The translations under genes were made by a program, and so were the position numbers. A stretch of DNA of 64,000 nt from Maribacter flavus. GTDB taxonomy: Bacteria > Bacteroidota > Bacteroidia > Flavobacteriales > Flavobacteriaceae. The notes beneath the pieces were generated by a model. The model was not told the DNA's origin. It saw only the letters and a program-made list of their open reading frames with translations, and ran no database searches. This document shows, piece by piece, positions 25,484-33,584 of the stretch; positions within the stretch are counted from its first letter, which is position 1; each line of letters opens with the position of its first letter. The DNA lies in assembly GCF_008386635.1 (NCBI RefSeq), contig NZ_VUOE01000002.1, forward strand, positions 186,001 to 250,000, in the 5' to 3' direction.

Positions 25484-25508
25484 AGCCACTCTTCGGAGTG
25501 GTTTTTTT
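25484..25508. terminator. Bidirectional terminator between the lipoprotein gene and the next minus-strand gene
   Basis: A stem of CCACTC / GAGTGG around a TTCG tetraloop, flanked by A and T runs. It can stop the plus-strand lipoprotein transcript and the convergent minus-strand one. Confidence 0.8.
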
Positions 25509-25513
25509 ATGCC

Positions 25514-26104
25514 CTAGAGCCCAACAGGTCTTTCAAAGAGATTGTTCTCTATACGGTGGATGATAAGGGCCTCGACCTCGCTCGGATGTTTTAGATTAGG
25601 AGTGCCGGGCATGTAGGTATTGTAATCCGTTTTACAGTTCGGGCATATATGGTCTACCAAAGAACAGGAGCATTTATTGCAGTATGCCATAATGTTTATG
25701 ATATTGGTACTGCCCCTGTTCAAGCTATAGCCCCACCGGTACTGTATGCCGTCGAAAACGTCCCTCCTGTAAACGTCCCAATCCGGGTTTTCGAACCTGG
25801 ATTCCTTGTTCGCCTTGGGTCTAAAAAGGGAAATCAAATAGAGGATCCCTATCAATGCAGCTATGCCCAGAATGGGCAGCAGTATCAGAAAATACAGTTT
25901 TACGGAATACTCATTATTGAAGAAACCCATCACGGCGTTAAGACCGCTTTTGATACCGTCCCAAAGAAAGTCGTCGATAAAGAAAGAATCGATAAGACGG
26001 AGAACCAGTACGGACAGCACCCCGCCGATTACGGTAACGACCCAATTGTTCTTAAGCAGCTTCCGAATGTTTAGGATGTATATATTTTTTTTGTCTTGGG
26101 ACAT
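25514..26104 (-). CDS. Two-span membrane protein with a zinc-ribbon-like Cys cluster
   Basis: This 196-aa protein has two hydrophobic segments at about residues 18-36 (VVTVIGGVLSVLVLRLI) and 68-92 (LYFLILLPILGIAALIGILYLISLF). A soluble region follows, with CNKCSCSLVDHICPNCKTDY (about 140-160), whose two CxxC pairs suggest one zinc site. No family is recognised. It is convergent with the immunity lipoprotein and divergent from the T9SS cargo gene. Such layouts can belong to mobile or defence islands, but no specific function follows from what I see. Confidence 0.6.
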   Translation of the reverse strand: MSQDKKNIYILNIRKLLKNNWVVTVIGGVLSVLVLRLIDSFFIDDFLWDGIKSGLNAVMGFFNNEYSVKLYFLILLPILGIAALIGILYLISLFRPKANKESRFENPDWDVYRRDVFDGIQYRWGYSLNRGSTNIINIMAYCNKCSCSLVDHICPNCKTDYNTYMPGTPNLKHPSEVEALIIHRIENNLFERPVGL

Positions 26105-26273
26105 AGTGATAACATTTTTATTAGGAAGTCAGCCATATTTGTTATGATATAAAACAGAAAACATTATTTCAGAAAGACAACCGAAAATGCGAGCATATAA
26201 TCGTAAATACTAATAATCTGTAGGATTATACGTTAAAAATAAATAGTTTTAATTAACCTATCATATAGCCTAC

Positions 26274-29200
26274 TTGAAAAATTTTCAAAAATTCATTTTT
26301 TCGACCATCATCCTTTTTTTCAGCTCTTTAGGTTTTTCCCAAAGAGAAGGTTCCATATGGTATTTCGGTGAAAACGCAGGTCTTGATTTTAATAGCGGTG
26401 TACCTGTAGCCTTGAACAATGGCTCGCACTCTATCCAAGAAGGATGTGCGACCATGTCCACACCGGATGGTAATCTATTGTTATATACTGACGGTAACTT
26501 TGTTTGGAACAGAAACAATGAAGTAATGCCCAATGGTGATGGTCTTTTAGGGCATTCGAGTAGTTCCCAGTCGGCTATTATTGTACCACATCCAGGGGAT
26601 ACAAACAAATATTACGTTTTTACTGTGATGGCGAATTATCACTTATTCACAAGTGAGGGATTTAATTATTCCGTTGTAGACATGACACTCGACGGAGGAA
26701 ATGGAGATATTGTAGGAACGGAAAAGAATATTGAGCTATTGCCTAGGGTAGAGGAAAAACTAACGGCAATAAAAAAATCGGATACGGAATATTTGGTTTT
26801 AACTAGGCACTTAAATACTTTTTATACATATACCATAGATTTGAATGGACTTGATCCAGTTCCTGTTGAAACAGTAATAGAACCTACCCTTTTGGGTGCA
26901 CAAGATGTATCGGTAGGAATTAATAGTTGTATCGGTTATATGAAGTTTTCACCGGACGGTACAAAGTTGGCCGTTGCTTTTCTGGAGTATCTTTTTCCCA
27001 ATCCTCCGTATCAAATCAGTAATGGCGGGGTATATCTGTATGATTTTGATATTGCAACAGGGCGCCCCTACAACCCTAGATTGCTCTCTGAATTTTTTAG
27101 ACCATATGGGGTTGAATTCTCCCCGGATTCCAGCAAATTATATATAGACATTGGTTTTGGTCAACATGTTCCTGATAAATTGGATAGTGGTGAAATTTAT
27201 CAGTTCGACTTGGACAGTCCGGATGTTGGTTTATCAAAGGAATTGATACATAAAATGCCCTATAGCCATTATGCAGGTGCGTTACAATTGGCCATAGATG
27301 GAAGGATATATTTTCCAACCTTAGAGGATAGCGAACGGTTTGCCGACCCTGGAATTTTCGCGGGGGCATTATCGGTCATTGAAAACCCTAACGAAGATGC
27401 GGCTTTATTATCCATTAATATTGAGTCTGTACCTTTGAATGGTAATACAGGTACCGTTGGTCTACCCACTTTTATTTCTTCTTTTTTTAATATTGGGTTC
27501 CTATACCAGAACACCTGCCTTGGAGATACCACTCAATTTGAATTGAACAGTACTGATACCGTAGTTTCCGTATTTTGGGATTTTGGAGACGGTTTTACTT
27601 CTACAGTGGAAGAACCGGGCCATGTATTTATGGCCCCGGGAACATATACTGTAAGGGTTACCGTGACTACGGCTTTTGATACGAAAACTGAAACCAAGGA
27701 GATCACTATCTATGAAACTCCAGTGGCTTATGCCCCTGGCGATTTGATAGGATGTACCTCCTACGGAAGTTATAACTTGGACATGCCTTCTTTTAATTCA
27801 ACGGTTTTAGGTATACAAGACCCCAATGATTTTAGGGTCGACTATTTTTTGACCCAGGCCGATGCTGATAGCAATGTCAATGCCTTGGAACCCATTCATT
27901 CCTTCGAATATGGGACCACCACTGTTTTTATACGTGTATCAAATAGAAGTAACGTACAATGCTATGCCACCACCCAATTCAATATCATTGCCCGGGAAGC
28001 CCCGCTAATGGATACCATAACGGATTGGACGGTCTGTGATGATGATACGGACGGATTTTTCACATTTAATCTCTCCCAAAAGAACACAGAGATTTTCAAC
28101 GGTCAGGACGAAACAAAGTTCGAAATCCTGTATTTCCCCACGCAAGCGGATGCCGATGCAGGGACAAATCCCTTACCTGTAAATTACACGAACACCACGG
28201 TTACCGAAACCATATTTGTTAGATTTCAGAATAGCATCTATACAGATTGTTTCCGAACGGGAAGTTTTAATATTGAAGTGATTCCCGGAGTAACGGCCAA
28301 CCGACCGACCGACCTTTCCCTTTGTGATGATAACAATGATGGGCAAGCGATTTTTGACCTGACACAAACAGAGATCGAAATTATTGGAACCCAAAACCCG
28401 AATAGTTTAAACCTAAGCTATCATGAATCCCAAGCGGATGCAGATAGTGGAATGAATCCCTTGAACGCTAGTTCCTATTTAAGCAATGCCTATCAAAATA
28501 TGATATATGTACGGGTAGAAAATGCTTCGGATACGTCCTGTTATGACACTACACTTTTTAATCTGAACATTTACGATACGCCCGTGATACCACAAGTGGC
28601 CGATTGGCAGGTATGCGACGATAATAATGACGGATTCTTTTTATTCGATCTATCCGAAAAGGAAAATGAGATTTTGAAAGGAACTACAGGAACGTACGTT
28701 TCCTTTTATACTTCGCAAACGGATGCTGAAACGTCACAAAATGGGATTATAGGTAATTACCAAAATACAGGCAATCCACAGACCATCTTTTTCCGTTTGG
28801 AAAATGCGAACAATGCCCAATGCTATTCAGTATCATCCTTTCAATTACAGGTGTTCGATACCCCAACTGCTTATACCGCATCGGATATCATTATTTGTGA
28901 TACAGAAGAAGCGGGACGCTACTATTTTGACCTTTCCGAAAAGGATGTAGAAATTTTGAATGGTCAGGATGCCTTGTATTATGATGTTAGCTACCATGGT
29001 ACCGAAAACGATGCATTGAACGATTTGTCGCCACTTTCCAAGGCCGATTATCGAAACACCAATCTAAACGAAACCCTTTGGGCACGTGTCCAGCACACCG
29101 ATTTGGAAAGTTGTTTTGATGTCACCAGTTTCAACCTAATCGTGAACCCATTGCCACAAATGGACATGGAGGAACGCTATGTTATTTGTCCGGATAGTCC

Positions 29201-29849
29201 AGATTTGGTCATCGATGGAGGTGTATTTGAAAGTTACAGTTGGAGGGATGCAAACGGAACTGAAATAGGGAACCAAGCAACCTTGGACATTACCAATTTA
29301 GGAGATTATTCATTAACGGTTACTCAGACAACCAACGGGATTACCTGTGAAAACACGGCCTATTTTGAGGTGGTGTCTTCGGGAGCACCGGAGACCTTGG
29401 AGGTAGATTTAAACGGTTTTTCGGATGAAGTGCAACTGGAATTGTTGGCCACGGGAACGGGCGAATTTGAATATTCCATCGATGGAGAGAATTACCAATC
29501 TTCCAGCAGTTTTAGGGTCTTTCCGGGGCAGTACACGGTCTACGTTCGGGATATTTACGATTGTAGGACGCTAACGGAGGAGGTGACCGCCATGGGCTAT
29601 CAACGTTTCTTTACGCCCAACGGGGATAATGTGCACGAATTTTGGCACATCATTGGAGCAGAAATGTATACCGATGCCCAGCTCTTTATCTACGACCGGT
29701 ATGGGAAGCTTTTAAAGCAATTACCTATAAACTCAGAAGGGTGGGATGGCACTTATTTGGGTCAACCCATGCCAGCTTCCGACTATTGGTTCCGTTTTGT
29801 TTATGACCAGAACCAGGTCTTTACGGGGCATTTTACGTTAAAACGTTAA
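26274..29849 (+). CDS. Large secreted PKD-containing protein with T9SS type B sorting domain
   Basis: The protein has 1191 aa with a TTG start (MKNFQKF) and a signal peptide to about residue 22. The N-terminal region (about 23-400) reads like a beta-propeller with repeated GNLLLYTDG and FSPDGTKLA strands. A PKD domain is at about 420-490 (FWDFGDGFTSTVEEPGHVF). Four to five repeats of about 95 aa follow (VCDDDTDGFFTFNLS type, about 500-950). An Ig-like part precedes the C-terminal type B T9SS sorting domain (about 1105-1191: RFFTPNGDNVHEFWHI, IYDRYGKLLKQL, GWDGTYLGQPMPASDYWF, GHFTLKR). Such proteins are exported by T9SS and often attached to the surface or used in gliding and adhesion. It precedes the plus-strand secretion gene cluster by 79 nt, so the two may be linked. 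Confidence 0.9.
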   Translation: MKNFQKFIFSTIILFFSSLGFSQREGSIWYFGENAGLDFNSGVPVALNNGSHSIQEGCATMSTPDGNLLLYTDGNFVWNRNNEVMPNGDGLLGHSSSSQSAIIVPHPGDTNKYYVFTVMANYHLFTSEGFNYSVVDMTLDGGNGDIVGTEKNIELLPRVEEKLTAIKKSDTEYLVLTRHLNTFYTYTIDLNGLDPVPVETVIEPTLLGAQDVSVGINSCIGYMKFSPDGTKLAVAFLEYLFPNPPYQISNGGVYLYDFDIATGRPYNPRLLSEFFRPYGVEFSPDSSKLYIDIGFGQHVPDKLDSGEIYQFDLDSPDVGLSKELIHKMPYSHYAGALQLAIDGRIYFPTLEDSERFADPGIFAGALSVIENPNEDAALLSINIESVPLNGNTGTVGLPTFISSFFNIGFLYQNTCLGDTTQFELNSTDTVVSVFWDFGDGFTSTVEEPGHVFMAPGTYTVRVTVTTAFDTKTETKEITIYETPVAYAPGDLIGCTSYGSYNLDMPSFNSTVLGIQDPNDFRVDYFLTQADADSNVNALEPIHSFEYGTTTVFIRVSNRSNVQCYATTQFNIIAREAPLMDTITDWTVCDDDTDGFFTFNLSQKNTEIFNGQDETKFEILYFPTQADADAGTNPLPVNYTNTTVTETIFVRFQNSIYTDCFRTGSFNIEVIPGVTANRPTDLSLCDDNNDGQAIFDLTQTEIEIIGTQNPNSLNLSYHESQADADSGMNPLNASSYLSNAYQNMIYVRVENASDTSCYDTTLFNLNIYDTPVIPQVADWQVCDDNNDGFFLFDLSEKENEILKGTTGTYVSFYTSQTDAETSQNGIIGNYQNTGNPQTIFFRLENANNAQCYSVSSFQLQVFDTPTAYTASDIIICDTEEAGRYYFDLSEKDVEILNGQDALYYDVSYHGTENDALNDLSPLSKADYRNTNLNETLWARVQHTDLESCFDVTSFNLIVNPLPQMDMEERYVICPDSPDLVIDGGVFESYSWRDANGTEIGNQATLDITNLGDYSLTVTQTTNGITCENTAYFEVVSSGAPETLEVDLNGFSDEVQLELLATGTGEFEYSIDGENYQSSSSFRVFPGQYTVYVRDIYDCRTLTEEVTAMGYQRFFTPNGDNVHEFWHIIGAEMYTDAQLFIYDRYGKLLKQLPINSEGWDGTYLGQPMPASDYWFRFVYDQNQVFTGHFTLKR
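27720..29150 (+). repeat. Tandem coding repeats in the T9SS cargo protein
   Basis: Units of about 285-300 bp begin near VAYAPGDLIGCTS, MDTITDWTVCDDD, TANRPTDLSLCDD, VIPQVADWQVCDD and TAYTASDIIICDTE. Each encodes a D-rich strand, a Y-x-T/S-x-x-DA segment and a C-x-x-x-x-F-x-L strand. They are probably Ig-like stalk domains. Confidence 0.7.
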
Positions 29850-29928
29850 CTATCACCCATATTCATCGAAAAAAATACAACACTTTGTACGATTTTTCGT
29901 TATAGAACTCCAAACCAAATCTTAACCA

Positions 29929-30645
29929 ATGAAGCAAAAACTCTCTTTGCTGGCTATATGTGTTTCTATCATGGCCTGTTCTAGCCTAAAAAAATGGCAG
30001 TCCTTTGAAAACCAGACCCTTAGTTTGGGTGTGGTTGGCGAGACGACGGACGATGTATTCACCAAAAGTTTTCGGGAAGTCGGTCAACCCAAATTGAGTA
30101 ATCCTATATCCGTGGATGTACAATCGGTTCCCTTCACAAAAGCATCGTTTCATAAATACAAAAAATATAAAGAACAAGTGGGGGAGCCCCTGTTTTTGGA
30201 ATATAACGATAGCTTGGAATCGGTTGCCAGATTTTTCAAACTAAGGATTACTGATTTCATTCATTTCAAAGAAGCGTTGAACAGTGAAGCCAACGAGGTT
30301 ACGCTAGAGTATTTAAAGGACGATGCCAGTCTAGAATTGTTGACCGAAGTTTCCCTGGTGGCAGATACATCTCAGGAACCTATCCTGAAAATGGCGTCGC
30401 AGGCTCAGCTTATCCAAAAAGGAAATCGGTTTTACTTGGAAGTGAAAAACAAGGGACAGTTTACGGAAGTACATACCCATTCCTTGGAAATTTTCGACTT
30501 TGAAACCGCAGGGTTTTGTTGGCAATTGAACCAACGGTACAAAGCGGAAATCGCGACGATACTTGAAAACGGTCAGGCTTGCTCAAAGGGTACGGAGAAC
30601 AAAGCGAAAAAACTGGATGATACCTTCAACTATTTAAAACTATAA
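29929..30645 (+). CDS. Lipoprotein of the secretion cluster (candidate pilotin/accessory)
   Basis: This 238-aa protein has a lipoprotein signal (LLAICVSIMAC, Cys17). The mature region is alpha/beta with no recognised domain. It starts 79 nt after the T9SS cargo gene and its stop is 1 nt from the start of the next lipoprotein gene. It therefore opens the plus-strand run of secretion genes (lipoprotein, lipoprotein, GspC-like, GspK-position protein, pseudopilins, GspF). An outer-membrane role such as secretin assembly is an inference from location alone. Confidence 0.65.
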   Translation: MKQKLSLLAICVSIMACSSLKKWQSFENQTLSLGVVGETTDDVFTKSFREVGQPKLSNPISVDVQSVPFTKASFHKYKKYKEQVGEPLFLEYNDSLESVARFFKLRITDFIHFKEALNSEANEVTLEYLKDDASLELLTEVSLVADTSQEPILKMASQAQLIQKGNRFYLEVKNKGQFTEVHTHSLEIFDFETAGFCWQLNQRYKAEIATILENGQACSKGTENKAKKLDDTFNYLKL

Positions 30646-30646
30646 T

Positions 30647-31039
30647 ATGAGACCAATTTTGTCCATTCTACTATTTATAGGAATCATTTTCTTGAGTAGT
30701 TGTGAAGAACTCTTGGAGGTAAAGGATATATCCGACCAAGAAGTGAACTTATTGGCCCCTTCCGATAGTGTTGTAGTCATGCAAAGCGATGTGCGATTCA
30801 GTTGGGAGGAGGTTTTTGAGGCCCATAGCTATCATGTTCAAGTGGCCCAACCCAGTTTTGAGAATGCGGCCCAAATCGTAATAGACACCCTAGTGGTGGT
30901 AGATAGTACCTATAGGGGTTCAAGCTTTGTAAAACCACTCCTGGACAATGGCTATGAGTGGCGTGTAAAAGGAATGAACAGTGATTTTGACACCCCATTT
31001 AAAACCCATCGATTCTGGGTGGAGAGTACAAAAAATTAG
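30647..31039 (+). CDS. Small lipoprotein with an FnIII/Ig-like domain
   Basis: The protein has 130 aa with a signal sequence ending IIFLSSC (Cys at about residue 19). The rest is one beta-sandwich-like domain with the fibronectin type III-like series VRFSWEEVFEAHSYHVQVA, VDSTYRGSSF and GYEWRVKGMN. It lies between an unknown lipoprotein and the GspC/PilP-like gene, with gaps of 1 and 8 nt. It is probably anchored in the envelope and part of the same complex. The domain identity is a fold-level guess. Confidence 0.65.
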   Translation: MRPILSILLFIGIIFLSSCEELLEVKDISDQEVNLLAPSDSVVVMQSDVRFSWEEVFEAHSYHVQVAQPSFENAAQIVIDTLVVVDSTYRGSSFVKPLLDNGYEWRVKGMNSDFDTPFKTHRFWVESTKN

Positions 31040-31047
31040 GTTTCCAG

Positions 31048-31515
31048 GTGAAAAAGCAGCAAAAGACATATTTACTTTTGGCCTTGGTATTGACCGTTTG
31101 GGGTATCATAGGGTTTCAGGTGGTTCGTGCAATAAACCCTACCACGGACGAATCGGAAAATGTGCCTGAAGTAAAGAAATTCAAACCTGTTGAAATCAAG
31201 AAGCGAAAGGAATTTACCATCGTTGCCGATTACCGAGATCCCTTTTTGGGGACTTTTGAAAAACCGAAACCCAAGTCGGTCAAGGTGGTAACCCCAAAAA
31301 TCAAAAAGGAAACCCCTAAACGGAATATTCAGTACACAGGGTTTGTTTCCACAGGTGAGAAAAACGGCACTCTTTACTTTGTAACCATAGATGGGAACCA
31401 ACAAATGATGGAGGTGAACGGATCGTACAATGAAGTAAAATTACTACAGGGTACGGAAACCTACATCAGGGTACGATACAACGGAATTACGGATGAAATC
31501 TCGCTGACCCAATGA
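31048..31515 (+). CDS. GspC/PilP-like inner-membrane protein
   Basis: This 155-aa protein starts with GTG. It has an N-terminal membrane segment (about residues 7-25, TYLLLALVLTVWGIIGFQVV), a Pro/Lys-rich periplasmic linker (about 40-90) and a small beta domain (about 95-155). The linker contains YRDPFLG, the short motif typical of PilP and GspC homology regions. Those proteins link the inner-membrane platform to the secretin. It overlaps the next gene by 4 nt. The family has low sequence conservation, so the topology, the RDPF motif and gene position carry the call. Confidence 0.7.
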   Translation: MKKQQKTYLLLALVLTVWGIIGFQVVRAINPTTDESENVPEVKKFKPVEIKKRKEFTIVADYRDPFLGTFEKPKPKSVKVVTPKIKKETPKRNIQYTGFVSTGEKNGTLYFVTIDGNQQMMEVNGSYNEVKLLQGTETYIRVRYNGITDEISLTQ

Positions 31516-32804
31516 TTTTTTATAAAAAAATAAAAGCAGGGGCCTTGCAATTCGTACTTTTTGTGGGTGCGGTGGTGGCCCTACTTTTATTATCTTTTTT
31601 ATTGCTTTCCCATACCCAACAGCACTTCCAAAATACATCCAAAATATGGGTAGAGGTTTTACAGAGTGTGGATTACGGAATGCAGGCCTCCCTCTCAAAA
31701 CCCACGCAACCCAATGAAGAAATTGAGATAGAAAAGCCTGGCGATCTTCCTATTGACATTCGGGTAAAAAAGAGTTTTTGGGGGCTACTGGAGCAGATAG
31801 CCGTTACAGCCTCTCATGGAAATACCACCTTTACCAAAATAGGTCTAATAGGAGGCAAATATCTAGAAGAATTACCCGCCTTATATGTCAATGACCACCA
31901 AAGACCAGTGGTACTGGCCGGAAATGCAAAAATTACGGGCACGGCCTACTTGCCCCAACAGGGGGTGAAAATGGGGAATATTGGAGGGAATTCATACCAC
32001 CTTCCAAGGTTGATTTATGGCAATAGTTTGAAGAGCGATTCCAATTTACCAAAGCTTGATACCGAGTTTTTGCAACAGATGCAACGATGGACCCAAAACA
32101 ACTTTAAACCGGAAGGAACTCTTTTACAAAGTTTGCCAAAAGAAGGCCTAAAAAATTCATTTCAGGAAGAAACAAAGATTTATAAAGGACGAAAGGTTAT
32201 CGTAGAAAATATAAGCCTAATGGGGAATATTGTTATTGTGGCCGATGAAGTAATAAAGATTCACTCCACCGCACGATTGCATGACCTTATTTTGTTGGCA
32301 CCCAAGATAGAAATCGGTGACGGGGTCGTAGGTAATTTTCAGGCGATTGCCACCGAAAGTATTGAAGTCGGCCAAAAATGTAACCTGTTCTATCCATCTG
32401 TATTGGCGGTTAATTCCACCAATAATAAAATGCATTTATCAAGCAATACCGGTGCCGATGTAATGAATCGGCCTCCAAAAGTGTTCATCGGTAAAAATTC
32501 GGAAATACGGGGTTTCATTATGGCTTTGGAAGAAAATGAGGAACGACAGTATTCGCCACAAATAAAAGTGGAGACCAATGCATTGATCCAAGGGGAAATA
32601 TACGCCACGAAGAACCTGGAATTAAAAGGGACCGTTCAAGGAATGGTCACTACGGACGGTTTCATTGCCTTGGAAAATGGGAGTATCTATCAGAACCATT
32701 TATATAACGGTGTCATCAATAGTACCCAGCTTTCGGCAGCTTATGTGGGTATTCCTTTGGTTGATAGGGTACAAAACAAAAAACTGATGCAATGGCTTTA
32801 TTAA
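31512..32804 (+). CDS. GspK-position pseudopilin-like protein with a beta-helical domain
   Basis: The 430-aa protein starts MIFYKKIKAGALQFVLFVGA. A basic IKA leader resembling those of the neighbouring pseudopilins is followed by a 20-residue hydrophobic helix. The +5 Glu is absent, as in GspK, the tip pseudopilin. A long soluble domain follows. Its last half has short beta-strand repeats (IEIGDGVVGNF, ESIEVGQKCN, VFIGKNSEIRGFI, ALIQGEIYATKNLELKGTVQG) reminiscent of bactofilin-type right-handed beta helices. The gene overlaps the GspC-like gene by 4 nt and the pseudopilin gene by 13 nt. It fills the place of GspK but does not resemble its soluble domain, which makes it notable. Confidence 0.6.
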   Translation: MIFYKKIKAGALQFVLFVGAVVALLLLSFLLLSHTQQHFQNTSKIWVEVLQSVDYGMQASLSKPTQPNEEIEIEKPGDLPIDIRVKKSFWGLLEQIAVTASHGNTTFTKIGLIGGKYLEELPALYVNDHQRPVVLAGNAKITGTAYLPQQGVKMGNIGGNSYHLPRLIYGNSLKSDSNLPKLDTEFLQQMQRWTQNNFKPEGTLLQSLPKEGLKNSFQEETKIYKGRKVIVENISLMGNIVIVADEVIKIHSTARLHDLILLAPKIEIGDGVVGNFQAIATESIEVGQKCNLFYPSVLAVNSTNNKMHLSSNTGADVMNRPPKVFIGKNSEIRGFIMALEENEERQYSPQIKVETNALIQGEIYATKNLELKGTVQGMVTTDGFIALENGSIYQNHLYNGVINSTQLSAAYVGIPLVDRVQNKKLMQWLY

Positions 32805-33136
32805 AGAAAATAAAGGCATCCTCCTTAATGGAAACTTTGGTGGCCACGGTTTTGATCGTCATCATCTTTATGGTATCCAGTTTGGTGCTGAATAACATCG
32901 TGACCAATAACATCAGAAATAACACTGAAAAAGTAGCGGAACGTTTGGTCCAATTGGAATACGCCATCCATCATCGGGCACTGGAAGTTCCATTTTTGGA
33001 GACGTTTGGAGACTGGGAGATTGAAATTTCCAATCAGGGGAATACCAAGGATAATCGCCTTTTAATAAAGGCGTTTAATACAAGAACCAATAAGGAGATT
33101 TCAAAATCGGTACTAATTGAAGGACAGAATCTATAA
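32792..33136 (+). CDS. Minor pseudopilin (GspI/PilV-type)
   Basis: This 114-aa protein has a class III leader. After KKIKA comes SSLMETLVATVLIVIIF, so cleavage is predicted at A9/S10 with Glu14 as mature +5. The soluble domain is short (about 75 residues). It overlaps the upstream gene by 13 nt and the next pseudopilin gene by 20 nt, so all three are translationally coupled. GspI is favoured by position between the GspK-like and GspJ-like genes, but H, I and J cannot be told apart by sequence alone here. Confidence 0.75.
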   Translation: MALLKKIKASSLMETLVATVLIVIIFMVSSLVLNNIVTNNIRNNTEKVAERLVQLEYAIHHRALEVPFLETFGDWEIEISNQGNTKDNRLLIKAFNTRTNKEISKSVLIEGQNL

Positions 33137-33584
33137 AATAAAGGCATTTTCACTCCAGGAGATGATGGTGGTGCTTATCATTACTTCGGTGGTGGTTGGT
33201 ATGGCTTTTGCCGTTCTTAATTTGGTCCAACGACAAATGAATGGCATTCAAAACATTTACGAAGTCAAAAATGATATTGTGGGAATGCGACAGTCCCTCT
33301 GGATGGATTTTTCCAAAGCGAATTCCGTCTATTATGATAGTAAAAGACAAGAACTATATTTTAACAATGGTATGGAGGAAAGGAAATATTCGGTAAGGGA
33401 TAGCCTTTTAGTAGGTACCAACGTAGAATTGGCCATTGAGACGATAGAATTCTATTTTGAAAATCAGAAAGTGACACAAGGCGAAGTCGATGCCTTGTCC
33501 ATAAAAACGACTAAGGATACGGGAAATGCTGAGATATTCGTCTTTAAAAGGAATACACCAACTACCTACATGAACTTACGCTAA
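33117..33584 (+). CDS. Minor pseudopilin (GspJ/PilW-type)
   Basis: This 155-aa protein has the leader YKIKA followed by FSLQEMMVVLIITSVVVGM. Cleavage is predicted at A10/F11, and Glu15 is at mature +5. The soluble domain is larger than that of its neighbour and contains several beta strands, which fits GspJ. It overlaps the preceding gene by 20 nt and shares one base with gspF. Together with the GspG-, GspI- and GspK-like proteins it gives four pseudopilin-like subunits for one system. Confidence 0.75.
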   Translation: MKDRIYKIKAFSLQEMMVVLIITSVVVGMAFAVLNLVQRQMNGIQNIYEVKNDIVGMRQSLWMDFSKANSVYYDSKRQELYFNNGMEERKYSVRDSLLVGTNVELAIETIEFYFENQKVTQGEVDALSIKTTKDTGNAEIFVFKRNTPTTYMNLR

